Part shown: one piece after another, positions 21,001 to 35,191 of the stretch
Layout: each line of letters starts with the position of its first letter
Numbering within the stretch: position 1 is the first letter of the stretch
Assembly (NCBI RefSeq): GCF_933775445.1
Contig: NC_065875.1
Location: 5,283,001-5,347,000, forward strand
Length of the DNA stretch: 64,000 bases
Direction: 5' to 3'
Source: Argentina anserina
Taxonomy: Eukaryota; Streptophyta; Magnoliopsida; Rosales; Rosaceae
Program-made: the position numbers and the translations under genes
The notes under the pieces: model-generated
The model's database searches: none
What the model was told of the DNA's origin: nothing
Seen by the model: only the letters and a program-made list of their open reading frames with translations

Positions 21001-24000
21001 CAATACCAGATTACCTCCCGCTAGTAGCAGAGATGGTGTTTTTTATGTAGTTATGAAAAAAGCATTATAATTGCATAAAAATGCACCGGATACAATTAAT
21101 TTGCAAAATAGTAAAAAAACAAGGTAAAGGCAGAAACTAGAAAAATAATTGTATATAACAGTAGGACTCCCAATTACTTTTGGAAAGTAGCAATGCATCA
21201 TTGATGTATCCATGTGAGTATGTGTAAACTTGTGGAGGCAGTACCTTAATACCGACAATAGCAAGTAAGACAAGGTCATCTGCAGGCAATGCCCAATCAG
21301 CCAATTGTTGTTCACCAGTTGGAACATTTTCCAATTCATATGGTAAATATGCTATAGCAACACAGCGCAAACTACGACCGGCCATATCCTCAATAGAATT
21401 CCTGAAAAACATACGCTGCGAAGTGCGAACAAAGGCATATCCTCTTAGAGGGTGCACTTGACAAAATTTATGAAGTAAAAAGTAAAACACCCCAACCATT
21501 TGAAACAGACAAATAAAGGCCTTATTTGTGCAACCCTTTGAAATGATTTAAATTCTGGAGAAGTTGCAATTTTTTATAGTTTAAAACGAAATTGAGATTA
21601 CAAAACAAGCAAACATGTGAAATCACTCAGCAAGAAGTTAAACAAGTAAACATAATGGTCTGTATAATATATTTTTATATCTAGCTCAAGAAACACCACA
21701 GCAATTAACAGCAAACTGTTCTCTGAAAAAGCCAACCTTGTCATCATCCATTGCTGCCACCTGATCATTGCTGTCAAAGTATCTTGTGCATGAGGCCAAG
21801 ATTATTTCGGCAGCCCCTTTCCAGTGTATATGAACTTCAGATTTTGGCTGTTTAGATAGAAACACAATCACACGAAGTTAATGGGGATCATATGATGCCA
21901 TCTACTGGAATGAAATTCTAATAAGTCTCACTTCATAAGATACCCAAAATGCTCAACAATGGGTTGTGAAATCATTGCAGAACTGAAAATAAAACTATGT
22001 TCAAAAGTGCAAGAACAGCAACAACTAGCACGCGAAAATGTAGTCCTTTAGAAATCTGATGCAAAAACTCAATCAAGTAACTGAAACTAAAACTAATCGG
22101 TAAACTCTACCAGTTTAACTGCCACACCGCCTCGTTTCTTCTCGGAGTTGAATGGGAACACATGAAGAATCAAAGACTGAGACCTGGTGGCTTCAAAATT
22201 CATCCCAAGCTGCAAATAAGGTTCAATATTAAACAGTTATATAATGCTACGAACAAAAACAGAAAATATGAAATTAAAAAAAAAGGACGGGAAAGAACCT
22301 TGAGTGCCCATTGCAGAATTGCCTTCTCCGTTGGTGATCCAGTAACCTCTACATCACCACCAGTCTAACAAAAAAGTACAGCCACAAAATGTTAATTATT
22401 CAACAAAAAGTCGGAATAGCTTAATATCCGACGATACTAATACACAGAGAAGCAACAAATACTTCAATGCATACCTCAGGCACATAGACATTGCCCGTTG
22501 TATTCTGAGCAACCCCTTCAATAATCAAAGACGCCATATTTGGCGACAAGTCGGGTTTGCTATCATTGTTACTGACTTTCTTCAAACAAGCACATGACTC
22601 AACCACAGTCATCTACATTCAAACAAATCAAATACATTCAATATGGTTGATATCCAGCTCATCATATACAGTAATCTAACTAATAATAGGTAAGAATCGT
22701 CCCAAAAGTATGAAAAATATCAAGAAAAGAATCCGTCTTATATAGCCCACCTGGTTCAAAGTCAAGGTACCAGTCTTATCACTGCATATAGTAGTGGCGG
22801 AGCCCATTGTTTCACAAGCAGAAAGCCGACGCACCTGCATTTCAAATTCCATCATTAGTACATAAGACCAAAACTTCAGAATCAATAAAGGTATTGATGT
22901 AAAAAGGAAAAGTACACATACCAAGGCCTTATCTGCCATCATTTTTCTCATTGAGTAGGCAAGTCTGCAAGCGGCGAAAAATGGAATCATGAAACATGAA
23001 TAAATGGTATTTAATGTAGTACAAAAAAAATGCACATCATGGAGTACTACAACCCCTTTGATGAGGTTCAATTACCTGAGGATCTAGATTTAATGACTCA
23101 CAACCAGAAGTATTTCAAATTAATTTAGCATAATAAATTCAGCTCACTTACGTTAAGGTCACAGCTAAGGGGAGGCCTTCGGGAACAGCAACCACTACAA
23201 TGGTGACCTATTATATATTTTTCCCATTAGTAAGGAACATGCACAAGAACATGTGTTGGTGAACAATTAGAAGGACACTACAGTCATAGATATTGACATA
23301 CTGCAATAGTGACAATTTTGATGGCTCCATCTATGGCTTTCCCGAACTTTGTCTTCCCGGAAACAAATTGAGGAGTTCCATCTGCATTTAGTGTATGGCC
23401 AGTAAAGTATCTGCAGAAAAATAATAAGATGAGCATAAACCTTGTCAGTTTCTTTTGTGTACGAACACAGATACCAAATATGGGCTCGAATATATGTTGT
23501 TTCATGACACGTTGATATTATTGTAATTAAGGAAACAAAATACACACAAAATTAAGCATGAATGATCAGAAATTTAATTTATACAGAATAATTTTTAAAA
23601 TAGAGAATATCCAAAACTAAGAATCGTCCACAGATATTTGTTTTGGCCCATTCAGTATCAGAGACACATTTGTGTCTGGATCTGACTGGGATATATCACA
23701 TTTATTCCAAACAGCGAAGATTAGCCAAGATAGAAATTCACCTGACCAAAAGGACAATCAAGACGAGAAAGGCTACTGTGAGTCCCACAATACCAATGAA
23801 GGTAGCAACCCCGTTCAAGCGCACCTAATAAGAGTATATAATTTAGTACGGTTTACTAAAGTACAGTATTAAACAACAGTTCTATATTAATGAGGGAAAA
23901 AAAACTAACCTGCAAGGGTGTTTCTTCACCTGTGTCTTCCGAGATGCTGGCCATTAGTAATCCCCATTCAGTATTAATACCAACACTGGTTACCTGAAGA

Positions 24001-27000
24001 TAGATAACAAATATTAGAATATTGAAAGTTCTTTCAGTACTATTCAGTATCCATCCCAACACTGGTTACCTGAAGATAGATATTTGTTTATATAAAATTA
24101 TATTTCCACACAATCAAACTCACACATCAACTACCCTTATGAACCTCCCATAATTTAATAACTTTCTTATTATATCCTTTTCTTTTATCCAAAACCTGAG
24201 TCTTCACCTTATTTCAACTCCCCAATTCTAAATTTTTATACATGATGGTATTCCAAACAGAAATGACATTCCATCCGAAACCTAGCTTGCATTGCTAGTT
24301 GGAAAGTTGGGCCAACAAAGTACACTGGAGGGAGAAAAACTAGAATTTGCAGAAAAGGAAATGAAAAACATCAGAATCCGTACCAGCATAATACCATTTC
24401 CATCTGCTACTTTGCAGCCCGACATTAGAAATGGCTCCTTGGAGTCCTTGCGAACCTGCAAAAAGAACAAAATACAACTTATGAAAAGTGAAAAGGTTAC
24501 AATATAACGATACAGAGAACAGGTATAGATGCTCACAATCTTGGACTCGCCAGTCATGCTAGACTCATCAATTGAAAGTGAATGACCAGTGATTAAAACC
24601 CCATCAGCAGGAACCTTGCAAAATAAAATCAGGTAGATTATGAATATTGAACAGCAAAGGTTATACAAACCGCCAGCAAGAAATACCTGATCACCAATGT
24701 TGAGGGGGATAACATCACCAACAACAATATCATATATTGAAACATCAACGCGCCTACCAGCTCTGATAACCTGCACATAACCCCAAAAAATGAAATGATA
24801 CACAAATGAAAATATCAAGGTGACAATGACATGTAATGAGACGATGGTAACACACCTCAATTTGTATATTTCTCTTTTCCTCATTAAGATTCTGGAACTG
24901 CAGAGATTGTTTGTAGTCGCTAATTGCTGCAGGTAAAAAACGAATTCAAAGACTAGAACTCCCAATGTATAAAAACAGGATTCAAGTAATGCCACTCCCA
25001 AGGAAACCATAGCGAAAGAAAATACTGTTGAAGACCAAATTTTTTCACACTTATAAAACTTACAACACAAATTTCACTTAGTAGCTTATAACTGAATTTG
25101 CAGTAAACAAAAATAGCATCGCGTTAGAATGAATTTGTGCATCCTCTGAGATGGATGTTCATTTAATACCTGTCACGACAATAACTAGGAGAACTGCGAA
25201 AGCAATGCTGCCACCATCATACCATCCCTCCTTAATACCCTATCACAAACAAACACACATAATGAATAAATTATGCATCCTTCGCGACAAATGTCCGAAC
25301 CACTCTTTTATATTATTTAATTTGCAAAATGCAAAACCAAAGCTCACCTCTGTTTTTATACCCAGAGCTAAAGAAGCCACAGCAGCAACCATCAAAATGA
25401 TAAGAGTAAGATCTTGGCAAGCTTCCCAGAGAAATTTCTATCAGAGAACAAAATGAATGAATAAATTAAGTATAATAATACCTTGTTAAAGATGTACATA
25501 AGGTAATTTTATACACAGTAATTTCACATATTCACAATCAGCAACGAGACATACAAAAAAACTCCTTGGTTTTTTCTTGGGATATGTGTTGGATCCATAT
25601 GCATTTTTTCGTTTTAGTAAATCTTCATCACTTCCAGGAATTCCCTTTTCTAAACTTGTTTTGAGTAAATCTCCGATGCCTTCAACCTGATGTAAAGAAA
25701 CAAAACAATAAGACAAATGACAACATTAATATAAACATCCGGATAACAAGAGAGGTTCCTTGGTAGACTTACCCCGCCATATTGCTGCAGAGTAGTAAAC
25801 TTATGATCTCTAGATATTGAAGCTAATTCTTCTTGTCCAATTGGAAATTCACCAGCAGAACTTGGTTTTGGTGGCACAGTTCCTGAAAATTAGAATTATC
25901 AAATCAGTCATAGATGGAACAGTATCACATTAATTTGTATAGACTTTACAAGTACAGATAAGAAAAAATTCCAATGGTACAGATAAGGGAAGTACCATTT
26001 TCCACTGCTACAGATTCCTTAAAAAGAAATGCAGCCTAACACAAAGAAAAACTAACATTAGAAAACAAATAGCAAATAATTAAGGTACAGTGTTTTTGAA
26101 AAGATAAAAAAATAAAAAATTACTCGTATGGCTTGGGCATGTGCTCTAATCTTCCTTAACGTCTGCTTTTTTTCTTCCTCCTTTTTCAGGTCTAAGGTGT
26201 ACCGGAACCGACGAGAAGCATTTAGCACAAGTGCCGCTTGCTACAAAGAAATAAAACTCAGCTTCAGCCCATGTTTTGCTAAACAAAATAGTTGAATTTA
26301 TTCACACACACAACAGAAACTTGGAGCATTAAAATCACAGGAAGATGGCATGTACTGATGCAATGAGGCATAAATGATGAAAAATAATGCACTCCTATGT
26401 AAAATGTAAAATAAACACATATCAGAATGGCTCTGACTAAAGGTATCAAAATAGGAGACACAAAACCAGGCATAATGCTTACTATGTCAATATTGATACT
26501 TAGACCAAACAATTATTTTCACCATATTTCATGAGTTACCACACAACTTAACAAAATGGACCTATACTTTTGTCTTTTATAATTCACGAAATTTTACTGA
26601 TTTAATAAAAGAAAAACTACAAAGGAGTGGAAAAAGATGTCCACTATAACTACCAACAAGAATATGAAACATAAAGGTTACTCAACCAACTACATCAGTC
26701 CCCTTTGAGAAGCAGACATATGAGCTGCTTAACCCACATGATGTCAATCTCACCAACAGTTGATGTATCGCGCAGCTCAGGAAAAGATGAATTCCACAAG
26801 ATACCTGATTCTTACGCCTACCTCCACTGGTATTTACCTCCTTTTCATTGGCAGCCATTAATGCAAGGTAGGGTATATGCCCTCTTTCTTCTGATGCACA
26901 TTTCACTGTTTTACCTCACTACCCTTCGAAACTGGCAAATTGTACTCAGAAAATGATGTATTGCTCGTTAATTTTTAACAAGTGATGGCCTGTGAACGAT

Positions 27001-27577
27001 GTGCTAACAAACCTAAGACTACATCACAATTGCGACTAATAATTCACTCAATGAGACTGCAAGATTCATTGAGAAGCCGGTATAGTTGAAGAGACATAAC
27101 ACCTCCGAAACCATAAAATCTCTGAAATCCTTCAGTATCCAAAGTGGAATCACGGTGAACTAACAGCGAAACCAACCCAGACCGAAAACGGCAATTGGAA
27201 ACACCATACACTTAACAAGAATTAGCATAAAAAAAGTGCGAATCGAGAAAGCGAAAACTGCCAGAAATAGAAACGTAAACCAATTGAAGAACACACATGT
27301 CACAAGGCACATACGGCAACGAATTAGATACCATTTCATCACATAATTCACAGCAGATCAAAATATCGGAAAATCGAAAATCAAATCCAAACAAAAAATA
27401 GCAAAGAGATAAGAGAATCCATACCCTCCAGCGCCGGAGCCGCTCAACAGAAGCGTGCTTAGTTCTGGTGATTTCAAAAACATTGTTGTTGTTGTCCTCG
27501 TCGTCGCCGGAGTGGTTACCTCCGGCTTCCATGTCATAGTTGATTTTCTGGCTCGGGGAGCCAGTCGAATGACTCAT
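18062..27577 (-). CDS. ACA10: Autoinhibited Ca2+-ATPase, plasma-membrane type (ACA8/ACA10-like)
   Basis: P2B-type calcium pump that exports cytosolic Ca2+ and is released from autoinhibition by calmodulin. Thirty-four exons (first 27577-27425, last 18082-18062) splice with consistent phases into 1091 residues, close to the family's usual 1070-1090. Residues 40-90 form the N-terminal calmodulin-binding region ([20 protein letters not shown]). Then come TM1-TM2, the actuator domain with TGES (about 24545), TM4 with PEGLP (about 23180), the phosphorylated Asp in [12 protein letters not shown] (about 22770), the nucleotide-binding KGA (about 21810), TGDN (about 20590), the hinge [11 protein letters not shown] (about 20260) and the C-terminal membrane domain ([15 protein letters not shown]). 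The start ATG opens an acidic, Asn-rich leader; no upstream in-frame alternative was needed. No lesion was found. The sequence is closer to ACA8/ACA10 than to ACA9; which of the two is uncertain. Confidence 0.95.
18872..18991. repeat. Tandem duplication of a 60 bp unit in an ATPase intron
   Basis: Two adjacent 60-base copies starting AAAAGACTTTGACACGAGCC differ at only about three positions. They lie in the intron between exons 31 and 30 of the Ca2+-ATPase, away from its splice sites, and make the intron somewhat longer. No function is apparent. Confidence 0.85.
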
Positions 27578-28340
27578 CCTTCAAAAAAACCTGTCGCAGT
27601 AGAGATGGCACCGTCAGTTTTCCTCACGCCAAAACTCGTTCCTCACTCAGACACTTTCAGACAACACAGAAACCCGCCGGCTCCGACTATCTCACTCGCC
27701 GGCTTCCAAATCTGACCGACTCTCACTTCAAATCCCTCACGCAAATTTCAAAAACTCCGAATCACCTACATCCGAACCCATTCGAAGCAGTTACATCGCA
27801 CTAGGCATCCAAAAAAGAATGATATGAAGGATATTGATTATATTTATACTATTTGAGAGAAACCAAACGCTTAAGCTCGACGAGCGTTCGAAGTAAAAAA
27901 CTACTATGACTGAAGAAATCTACAAACTTTAGTAGCTACGGTGGTGGTTAAGAGCATACAAGATGAAAAGGAAAACCCTAGCTGATGGAGAAGACACGGT
28001 CCCGGTAAAAAGAGCCGGTTTATATACAAAGATATAGGTTCCTAAATTTTATTTGGAATCTTCGTAGAAGTAGAGACTGGAATATGAGAGGAACTAGAAT
28101 TGTGCCGTTTTGGGTAAAAACGCGTAACGTTAATTGGAATGGTGTGGAGCGTCCACGTGCCCGTTGTTTTCACTATGATTGCAGGGGCCAAAGCGAGTGT
28201 AGTGGGTGTAAATCGTGGGTGACCGGCCGGGCCTGTGCTCTCTTGGTTTCCGTTGCTTGCTGGAGTGATTTTCCCTTTTTTAGCTTAATAAAGCTATTGC
28301 ACTTGAGTGTTTTTCAGACTTATATAAAATTAAAATAAAT
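27578..28340 (-). promoter_or_regulatory. Promoter and leader region of the Ca2+-ATPase
   Basis: The region upstream of the ATPase start is relatively rich in C and T for the first 200 bases (on the minus strand rich in G and A), as in plant leaders. I could not fix a transcription start or a TATA box. A CGACAG just upstream of the ATG could be a leader-intron acceptor. No other gene is seen. Confidence 0.4.
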
Positions 28341-31300
28341 GCGTAAATGTCTTATTTATGAGTTCAAATTTTTGACCTGAGAGGCTATCGGTTGATGTAC
28401 GATAGAAGCAGGCACTCTTCGCATAAAGTCTTTGCTTTAAGAGTCGGTAAGGCTTTAGAGTTTAATATAAGAATTTGTAATTTGTCAAATCAAAGATGCA
28501 TAAACTAGGTGTGCGTCTCTATCTCTACTATTATAAAAACAAAACAGATATTTAAAACTTTCACTAAAGTGAACTTCCGACTATATTCACTTATTATTTT
28601 CACTAACAATTAAACTAAATCAAATTTTAAATATATTAATTAAAAATTATTATTTATTCTCTAATTTTAATCACTCACTTTTTTACGTATATAACTTTCA
28701 ACTTTCTCACACCCATAAGATATGGGTGATTTCTAATTACTATAAAACTGGCATCAAAAATTTCACCAAACGGTGAATTTTAGAAAATATGAACTTATGC
28801 CTTCCACTTATTGAATTCGAAGTGGACACTTTTCGTTTAAAGTCTTCACTTAAAGAAGAATCGGCTAGGTTATAGAGTTTAGTCTAAAAATGTGCATTTA
28901 GTCAGACCAAAGACGAATCAGGTGTGTCCACTACTTCGTCAAAAGGGATCGACACAGAACATATATTAAACATCATTAGTGTAGGCAATCTATTGCTTAC
29001 ACGATGTATTTTGCCCGAATGATCTCCTATCTTATCAAATTGTTCTGACCTACTTAGGGAATTTGATGACAATATATATATATATATATTTTTTGATTGA
29101 AAAGTATGTTCAGATGGATATTAAACCAACAAATGCACCAAAATTTTGGTACAATTTAGGCAAGAAAGTGATCAAAAAACCAAAACGGTTTAGGATGAAC
29201 CATAACAAACTTTGCTTGGTCAAATTGATAATGTCTTTCTTATAACATTTATATATGTCAAAGATCTGGTCTTTCATGTATATATAAAATGGAATTTCAT
29301 ATATCTCGACTCGTGTCAGCACTACAGTGCAAATTTGTTTAGTTGAGGACGTGTCTGTGGTGATATGCAAGACGGCAGAGACTATACAAGTACGTGCCTT
29401 GTGGCAAAAGAACGTCGGCAGCATAAACTCATGTGGTGGCATTTAGTTCATCATCAAAAGAAGAACCAAGACAGCTCTTCTATATCAAAGACAGCTCTTC
29501 TACTCGCTGGCCCTTATCCTCCAATGATTTCAATTCCCACGTAAAGCTTAGTCGACGAGTATTTTGGCCGTTAACGAAAATATCTTCTTCTTCTTTTTTA
29601 AGGGTGAGCAAAGATATATCCAAATTGGGCCATGATGATGATGTCCCTTGTGGTAATTGAATTTTTCGGAGGGAAACTGGATTTAGGAACGGAATTGTGG
29701 TCCTTTTTCGACAGGTTTACACATGGCAGTCGAGAGAGAGAGATCAGACTATCAGAGTCTCTCTGAGGTATCATTGTCATGGTTAAAGTGTAGACATTCA
29801 GGGGCCGGGTGAACCTAGAAATGGAAATAGGAGGGTGGAATATCATTTTCGTTGGTGTTGTTGAACAAGCCCCTCCGAATCTCCGATAAAGTTACCATAC
29901 TAATTAAGTTTAGGGTTTATGTGTTTCTGACGCAAAGAGTTGATAGCTCAAAAGCTATTTCGATGCTATGATGTGGGTTAATTAGTTGGTATATGCCATC
30001 ATGGAGTTTATGGTGGCAAGTAGGTGAAAAGGAAATAAGTTCGTACATGGTCTCTACTTGATGCAGATTATGATTTGGGATCACTGGTAAAAAGTGTTTC
30101 TCGGTTTATGGGTGAGATAATTCTATTCTGGGATACCAGTATTTTCACTTTCTTCTTTTCCATCTTCACTTGCTACTTTTCTTGCGAATACCATCCTGGC
30201 TTTTTCTTTTTCTTTACTTCAAAGAATATTTCCAACAACGGTCGATTATTATAAGAATTATGTGCTTGGTCTGGCCGGAGGAAGGATGCAAGATCGAGAT
30301 GCCTAGCTAGCTTTCAAATAGAACAAGATCAAATATTTCAGAGCTGGCCAACGACCACTCTGTCTGTTATAACTACCAATACGCACGGAGATGCTCTTTG
30401 CCGAGAAGTTTTTCATCGTAGTTGTCGAAAAAAACACGGTAGACGGTTTCTAATTTGTCGATCACCTATCGTTTCTGACGGACGTAGCGCCTAGCACTCA
30501 TGCAAATTAAGACGATTAATTTATCATGCAGTGCTAATTATATCGTAAGTTTTGAGAAGGTAGTCAATATATCTGGAATTGGAGATTAAGAAGATCATCT
30601 GATATATAAACAATTGAGTGGTACTTCCGTACTAATGATATGACGCAATGACTACGGCCGGAAAAGAACTCATGCAGGACAGGCTAGGCCATGAATACTG
30701 ATTTCTAAAGGCTCCTAAGCTAGATATATAATCAGGAAAATATAGGAATTGAAAAATGCTTCTGATTAAAAAGTTGAGTGAATGATCATAGGTACGTACC
30801 AGGGAGCAGTGTTGTTTCTCTTAGATCGATTGATCTGTAACCGTATAATATCTCCAGATAGAATTGAAGCAGCTCGACGATCGAGAACTATGGCGTCTGG
30901 TCGTGTTCTTCCTCCTGCTAACTGAGAATCACAAATTCGATCAATGAACGGAGAGCTTTAGAAATTAGAACCCAAGCGCGCGGTGTTTCCAAACATTTGA
31001 AGTCTGAATACTTATATATGCTAGTAGTCGACATAACCATATGATTACAGCAGTTTTTTTAAGGACTAGGCATCGGTTCTCTTGATGAAACGCATGACCA
31101 GCCGGACCTTTTGAGCTGGACAAAATTGAAAGAACACGTAATGATATCTCCCCCTTGAGGTCGACAAAAACGCGTACTCATGTGGCACAAAAAGTTTCGA
31201 GCATGTATATATTTTTACATGTTTTTTTCATTTGTACCACGCGTCAAGGAGTACTAAAAACAATTCAAACACAAGGTGATACCTGTATAAGAAGTTAATA

Positions 31301-33157
31301 TACAGGTATGTACTTAGCCAGTAGTAATAATCCACATACAAATATATACTTATTTGGACAAAGAGGGTGATGCGCGGGCTATGACTTGACTTAATTGGAT
31401 ATCCTTCATCCAGACACATGAATAAACTAGAAAAGATGTTGACCGGTATCGAGATATATAGTTATATACAACGCAACATAGAAGAATTGAGAGAACTCCT
31501 ACTTTATCTAGCTGATTCCCACGTCAAACAATTGATTAGTTAGGCTTGCATTTTAACGGAAATGGTGCCATTTATGTATTCTTTGGTAATATTGTCCCAA
31601 TCAATCAATGGTGCATGTGAATTGGCATACTTAATTTGCTTACGGAAATATGAATGCCTGCCAATGTTGTATATGATGCAAGGGATAGGTGAGTCGAAAA
31701 GAAAGAATTATAATTTTGGCTTTGAAGCTTGATTTAATTATAATCCCGGGTCATAGAAAAAGAAGTACTTTTGGCTTTGAAGCTTGATTTAATTGGATCG
31801 ATAATTCACTAACATACTGACGTCGCTGCTATGATCGAATGAAATCGGATAAGCTGGCCGATATAATTTTGATGATTACTGAACCATGATCCAATTAGAG
31901 GCTTCAAATTCACGTACTCTAGATCGAAAATGACTTTGAACTTTAGAACAGATCGAGTAAGAACAACCTGTAGACGATGACTCCTCAGAGAGCTATATAT
32001 AACGTACGTACTCTTGCTTACATTTAATTATTAATATTATTTGGTATATATAATACGTAGTAGATCCTCAGAAATGAACTAACGCAGTAAGGCGCGCATG
32101 CATGCATGTTGCAAGATGTAATTAAATACGTACCAAAGCAAAACTTACGAGCATAATTTTCTTCTTCTATTGTTGGGTTGTTACTTGGCAGAACCTTCAG
32201 ATCGAACAATGTAGATTCCAGTCTTCCGAACAGATCGATCACGGTGTCTATCTCTGCATATATCGATCAGACCGAGAAGATTGATGAAGTCTTATGATGA
32301 GATTATGACTGCACGTACATATATCCTTCCTCATTTAAAACTGATAAAAACAAGACTGATATACCAGCGAGTTATCTAGCGTGTGTTTGTGTTGTTTAGA
32401 GTTGAGAGAGCGAGCCACTGTACGTAAATATATAATAAGGAATTAGTACTTACTTCAAAACAAAGAAAATGCATGCACATATAAATTAGTTACAGAGCAG
32501 CACAATTATGAATTATATTTCGCGCTGAAAGTATCAAGAATCTATAGCATGAAGGGGTCCGGACCCCCCTTGCACTTAATCACTATGCCTTGTAAAATTA
32601 TATGAAATTTGGTCTATATGCAACAACTGAACCCCCTTGATCAGTATAATTAGCAACAAGAAAAAGAGAAAATAAAGATACAATTGATATATATATATAT
32701 ATAGTACTGTTGCGCACTAATAATACTAATTTATAATAAGAAATATTGAAATGTTATCGGGATTTGAATATTTTGTAGTTCGTCATCCTAAATATCTATA
32801 TTACTAAATTGTTTTATTTTAGGATATCTAATAATATAAGTTTAACATACTAAAAGTTTTTAATAACGATACATTTAACTCTTATATTTTGAACTTGGAC
32901 CTCCTTCAAGTCTAAATCCTAGATCCGCCACTACTTACTTTTGACACAAATAATCATAAACAATAAATATTCCATTAGTCGGCCATTCTCACTATAAAGA
33001 GATATAACTAAATAAAAAATAAAAAGAACAACATAAAGAATTATTATGAATACTTTGTGGACTGCTTAATTTTGTGAGGGTCAAAGGATGCTAAAGTATA
33101 ATTAGGGTCCAAAGCCTCAACGAGCCATAATCTTTCGTATGGCATCTCAGTGCAGAT
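28341..33157. other. Gene-poor AT-rich stretch
   Basis: No gene recognised on either strand. 28400-28480 and 28820-28900 share a diverged direct repeat (AAAGTCTT...CTTTAAGAGTCGG / AAAGTCTTCACTTAAAGAAGAATCGG). At 32242-32145 the minus strand has an exon-like stretch (DLFGRLESTLFDLKVLPSNN) ending at GTAAGTTTT, but no partner exons. Short AT microsatellites occur at 29073-29090 and 32688-32702. Confidence 0.3.
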
Positions 33158-33174
33158 AATTAAGAATATAACTA
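33158..33174. repeat. Left target-site duplication of LINE-type insertion
   Basis: AATTAAGAATATAACTA recurs exactly at 34270-34286, directly after a poly-A tail. This is the signature of target-primed reverse transcription. Confidence 0.9.
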
Positions 33175-34269
33175 ACCTCTCGAGACGAAGGGAGCCGACC
33201 CTAAAGGAACGCGCGTCACGCGCTTGATAGAGATCGAAATTTCCATCTCCCTGTCCAGCGGTGAGCCTTGTCGCCGTCGTCTAATAGGTCTTGTCGACCC
33301 CTGGTGGTCGAGGTGTTCCCATCTCTGTAGCCGAGATTGGGTCGGGGTAGTGGCAATTGTGTGGGAAAGGGAGATCGGGTCGGTGGTCGCGGTTTGGGAG
33401 ATTGCTCGCTGTCTTAGCCGACGGGAAGTGGTTGCGGCAGTGGTTTGGTGTTTGCGAGTCTATGGCGGCGTTTTTCGGGCATATCAAGCTTGTTCGACCT
33501 GGGTTGAGGCTTCATTGTTGAACACAGATCCAGGCCATCCTCAGCGTGGCATCTTTGGTACAACGAAGATGGTGGTGTTCCGGCAAGCATGGAGTGGTGG
33601 TGGCGGCGCAATGCGGGTTACAATGGTAACTACGGTGGTGGTGAACCGAACAGGGTCGGCAGCCTCCGATCTCTCTGTTCCCTTGAATAAGAGTTGGGTT
33701 TGGGCCCTATTCTTGGGCCTGACCCTAGGTAGTTTTATTGTTATTTGGTTTTGGTTATTATTTTGTTTACCTAACTCGTGCGTTTATTGGCGCATAATAA
33801 GTTCCTACATAAGTTATGTAAGCGTAGTCGGGCCTTGTGTCTATGCGTGCACCTTGAGTGCTTTGTCTGCTCTAGGTAGGCGGTGAGTTCCTTGTTTTAT
33901 CAAATAGTCGTCATCGCCTAGTGGTAGGATGAGACTAAGTGTCGTCGGATTGATCGTCCGGTGACAACATAGTTGGAGAGCTGCTGTATTGGATATTAGG
34001 ATATTTAATTGCTGCTGCTTCATCGCTGTTAGAGTCTCATATCTATTATCTTCTCTATTATGTCACCGCTGTTTTAAAGAAAATATAGTCGACATTAGAG
34101 TGGTACTCTTTGCTAGTTGGTGCCTTGTTGAGTACTTGTTTGTAAGGATCTTTGATATTATGTCAGGTCTTTGTAAGTAGGGGTTTAAGCTTCACGTCCT
34201 CCCCTTGTATTCGATAGTTTCATTAATGAATGCTTGAGAGTTTCCGCACTAGCCCTCCCATCAAAAAAA
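33175..34269 (+). mobile_element. LINE-type non-autonomous insertion, 1.1 kb with poly-A tail
   Basis: The insertion is bounded by an exact 17 bp duplication and ends in an A-run after CTAGCCCTCCCATC. It is GC-rich and clearly different from the AT-rich flanks. A 220-codon frame at 33224-33886 crosses much of it, but residues rich in Val, Trp and Gly show no known LINE domain. It therefore looks like untranslated LINE sequence or a short derivative mobilised by another LINE. The duplication has no mismatch, so insertion was recent. Confidence 0.85.
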
Positions 34270-34286
34270 AATTAAGAATATAACTA

Positions 34287-35006
34287 CATATATTGTACAC
34301 ACTAAATCACTCAGATATCAGATTAGTGTGGAAGATATATATACTTTGCTTGTGATTTGGTTTTGTCATATATATTTGCCGGTGAAGCAATAATTCAGAA
34401 AAATTATTATATGTATTTGGTACCGTCTACGTGGCAAACTCCTTTAATGTTATTGGTATATTTTTTATTATGTTTGTTTCTGATTATGTACTCATATTTA
34501 AATAATCTTATTTCATGAGTAATTATTATGTGTACCCGCCACACCACGTAACATTGCCATGTGGTGTACCTAGCAAATCATATTCAATTTTCTTTTCATC
34601 TTCCTAAGTTCATATTGAAGTGTCAAATAATAACTTTCTTATTGCATGCTCGGATACATCTTCTATGAACATACCATCATGGTAATTAAAAATAAAAGTT
34701 AGAGGCTTGTGTTAAAACTTAAAAGATCACTATCAGTTTAAGATACACAACATGAAGAAAAAGGGATAAACAACACATGCTATATACATAGTTCAAACCC
34801 ATGAACTAATTTCATAATTATCGAATAGAAGATGACAGTAACTACCAAGGAGAAAATAATAGCCAAAATAATATGTGAATAATTAATTAACAGCAATCAA
34901 ACTAAAACAACATACCTAAAAGAATTAAGTAATCTCAAACAGTCAAAAGTTGTGAGTCAGTAAACGAAGTGCAAAGCCAAAAGAATAAAAATGTATATAT
35001 AAATTA
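34287..35006. other. AT-rich spacer between LINE insertion and copia element
   Basis: No gene, inverted repeat or other structured element recognised. Confidence 0.3.
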
Positions 35007-35011
35007 CTATT

Positions 35012-35191
35012 TGTTTCAGGATGAAAATTATGTATTATTGAATGATACAGGGGTCTATATATATGCATTACATCACCTGAATCCCGCAGGATTCAGAGTC
35101 CTAATCTATTACAGAGATGCAAATCTATCTCTAACAGGAAATCTAATAAGGCTAAGACACACAAGGGTAGAATAATAATTCTCCCATAACA
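35012..35191 (-). repeat. 3' LTR of the decayed copia element
   Basis: 180 bp; on the minus strand starts TGTTATGGGAG and ends CATCCTGAAACA. The purine tract next to it and the target duplication at 35007-35011 set its borders. Confidence 0.9.

Noticed and set aside
24282..25070. 262-codon minus-strand frame as one exon
   Set aside because: It reads through several ATPase introns; exon borders at 24387-24926 are clear and phase-consistent.
28505..28560. Helitron 5' end (TCTCTATCTCTACTATTATAAAA)
   Set aside because: No matching 3' hairpin and CTRR end found in the following few kilobases.
33224..33886. 220-codon frame as a host gene
   Set aside because: It lies wholly within a LINE-type insertion with a target duplication and has no recognisable domain.
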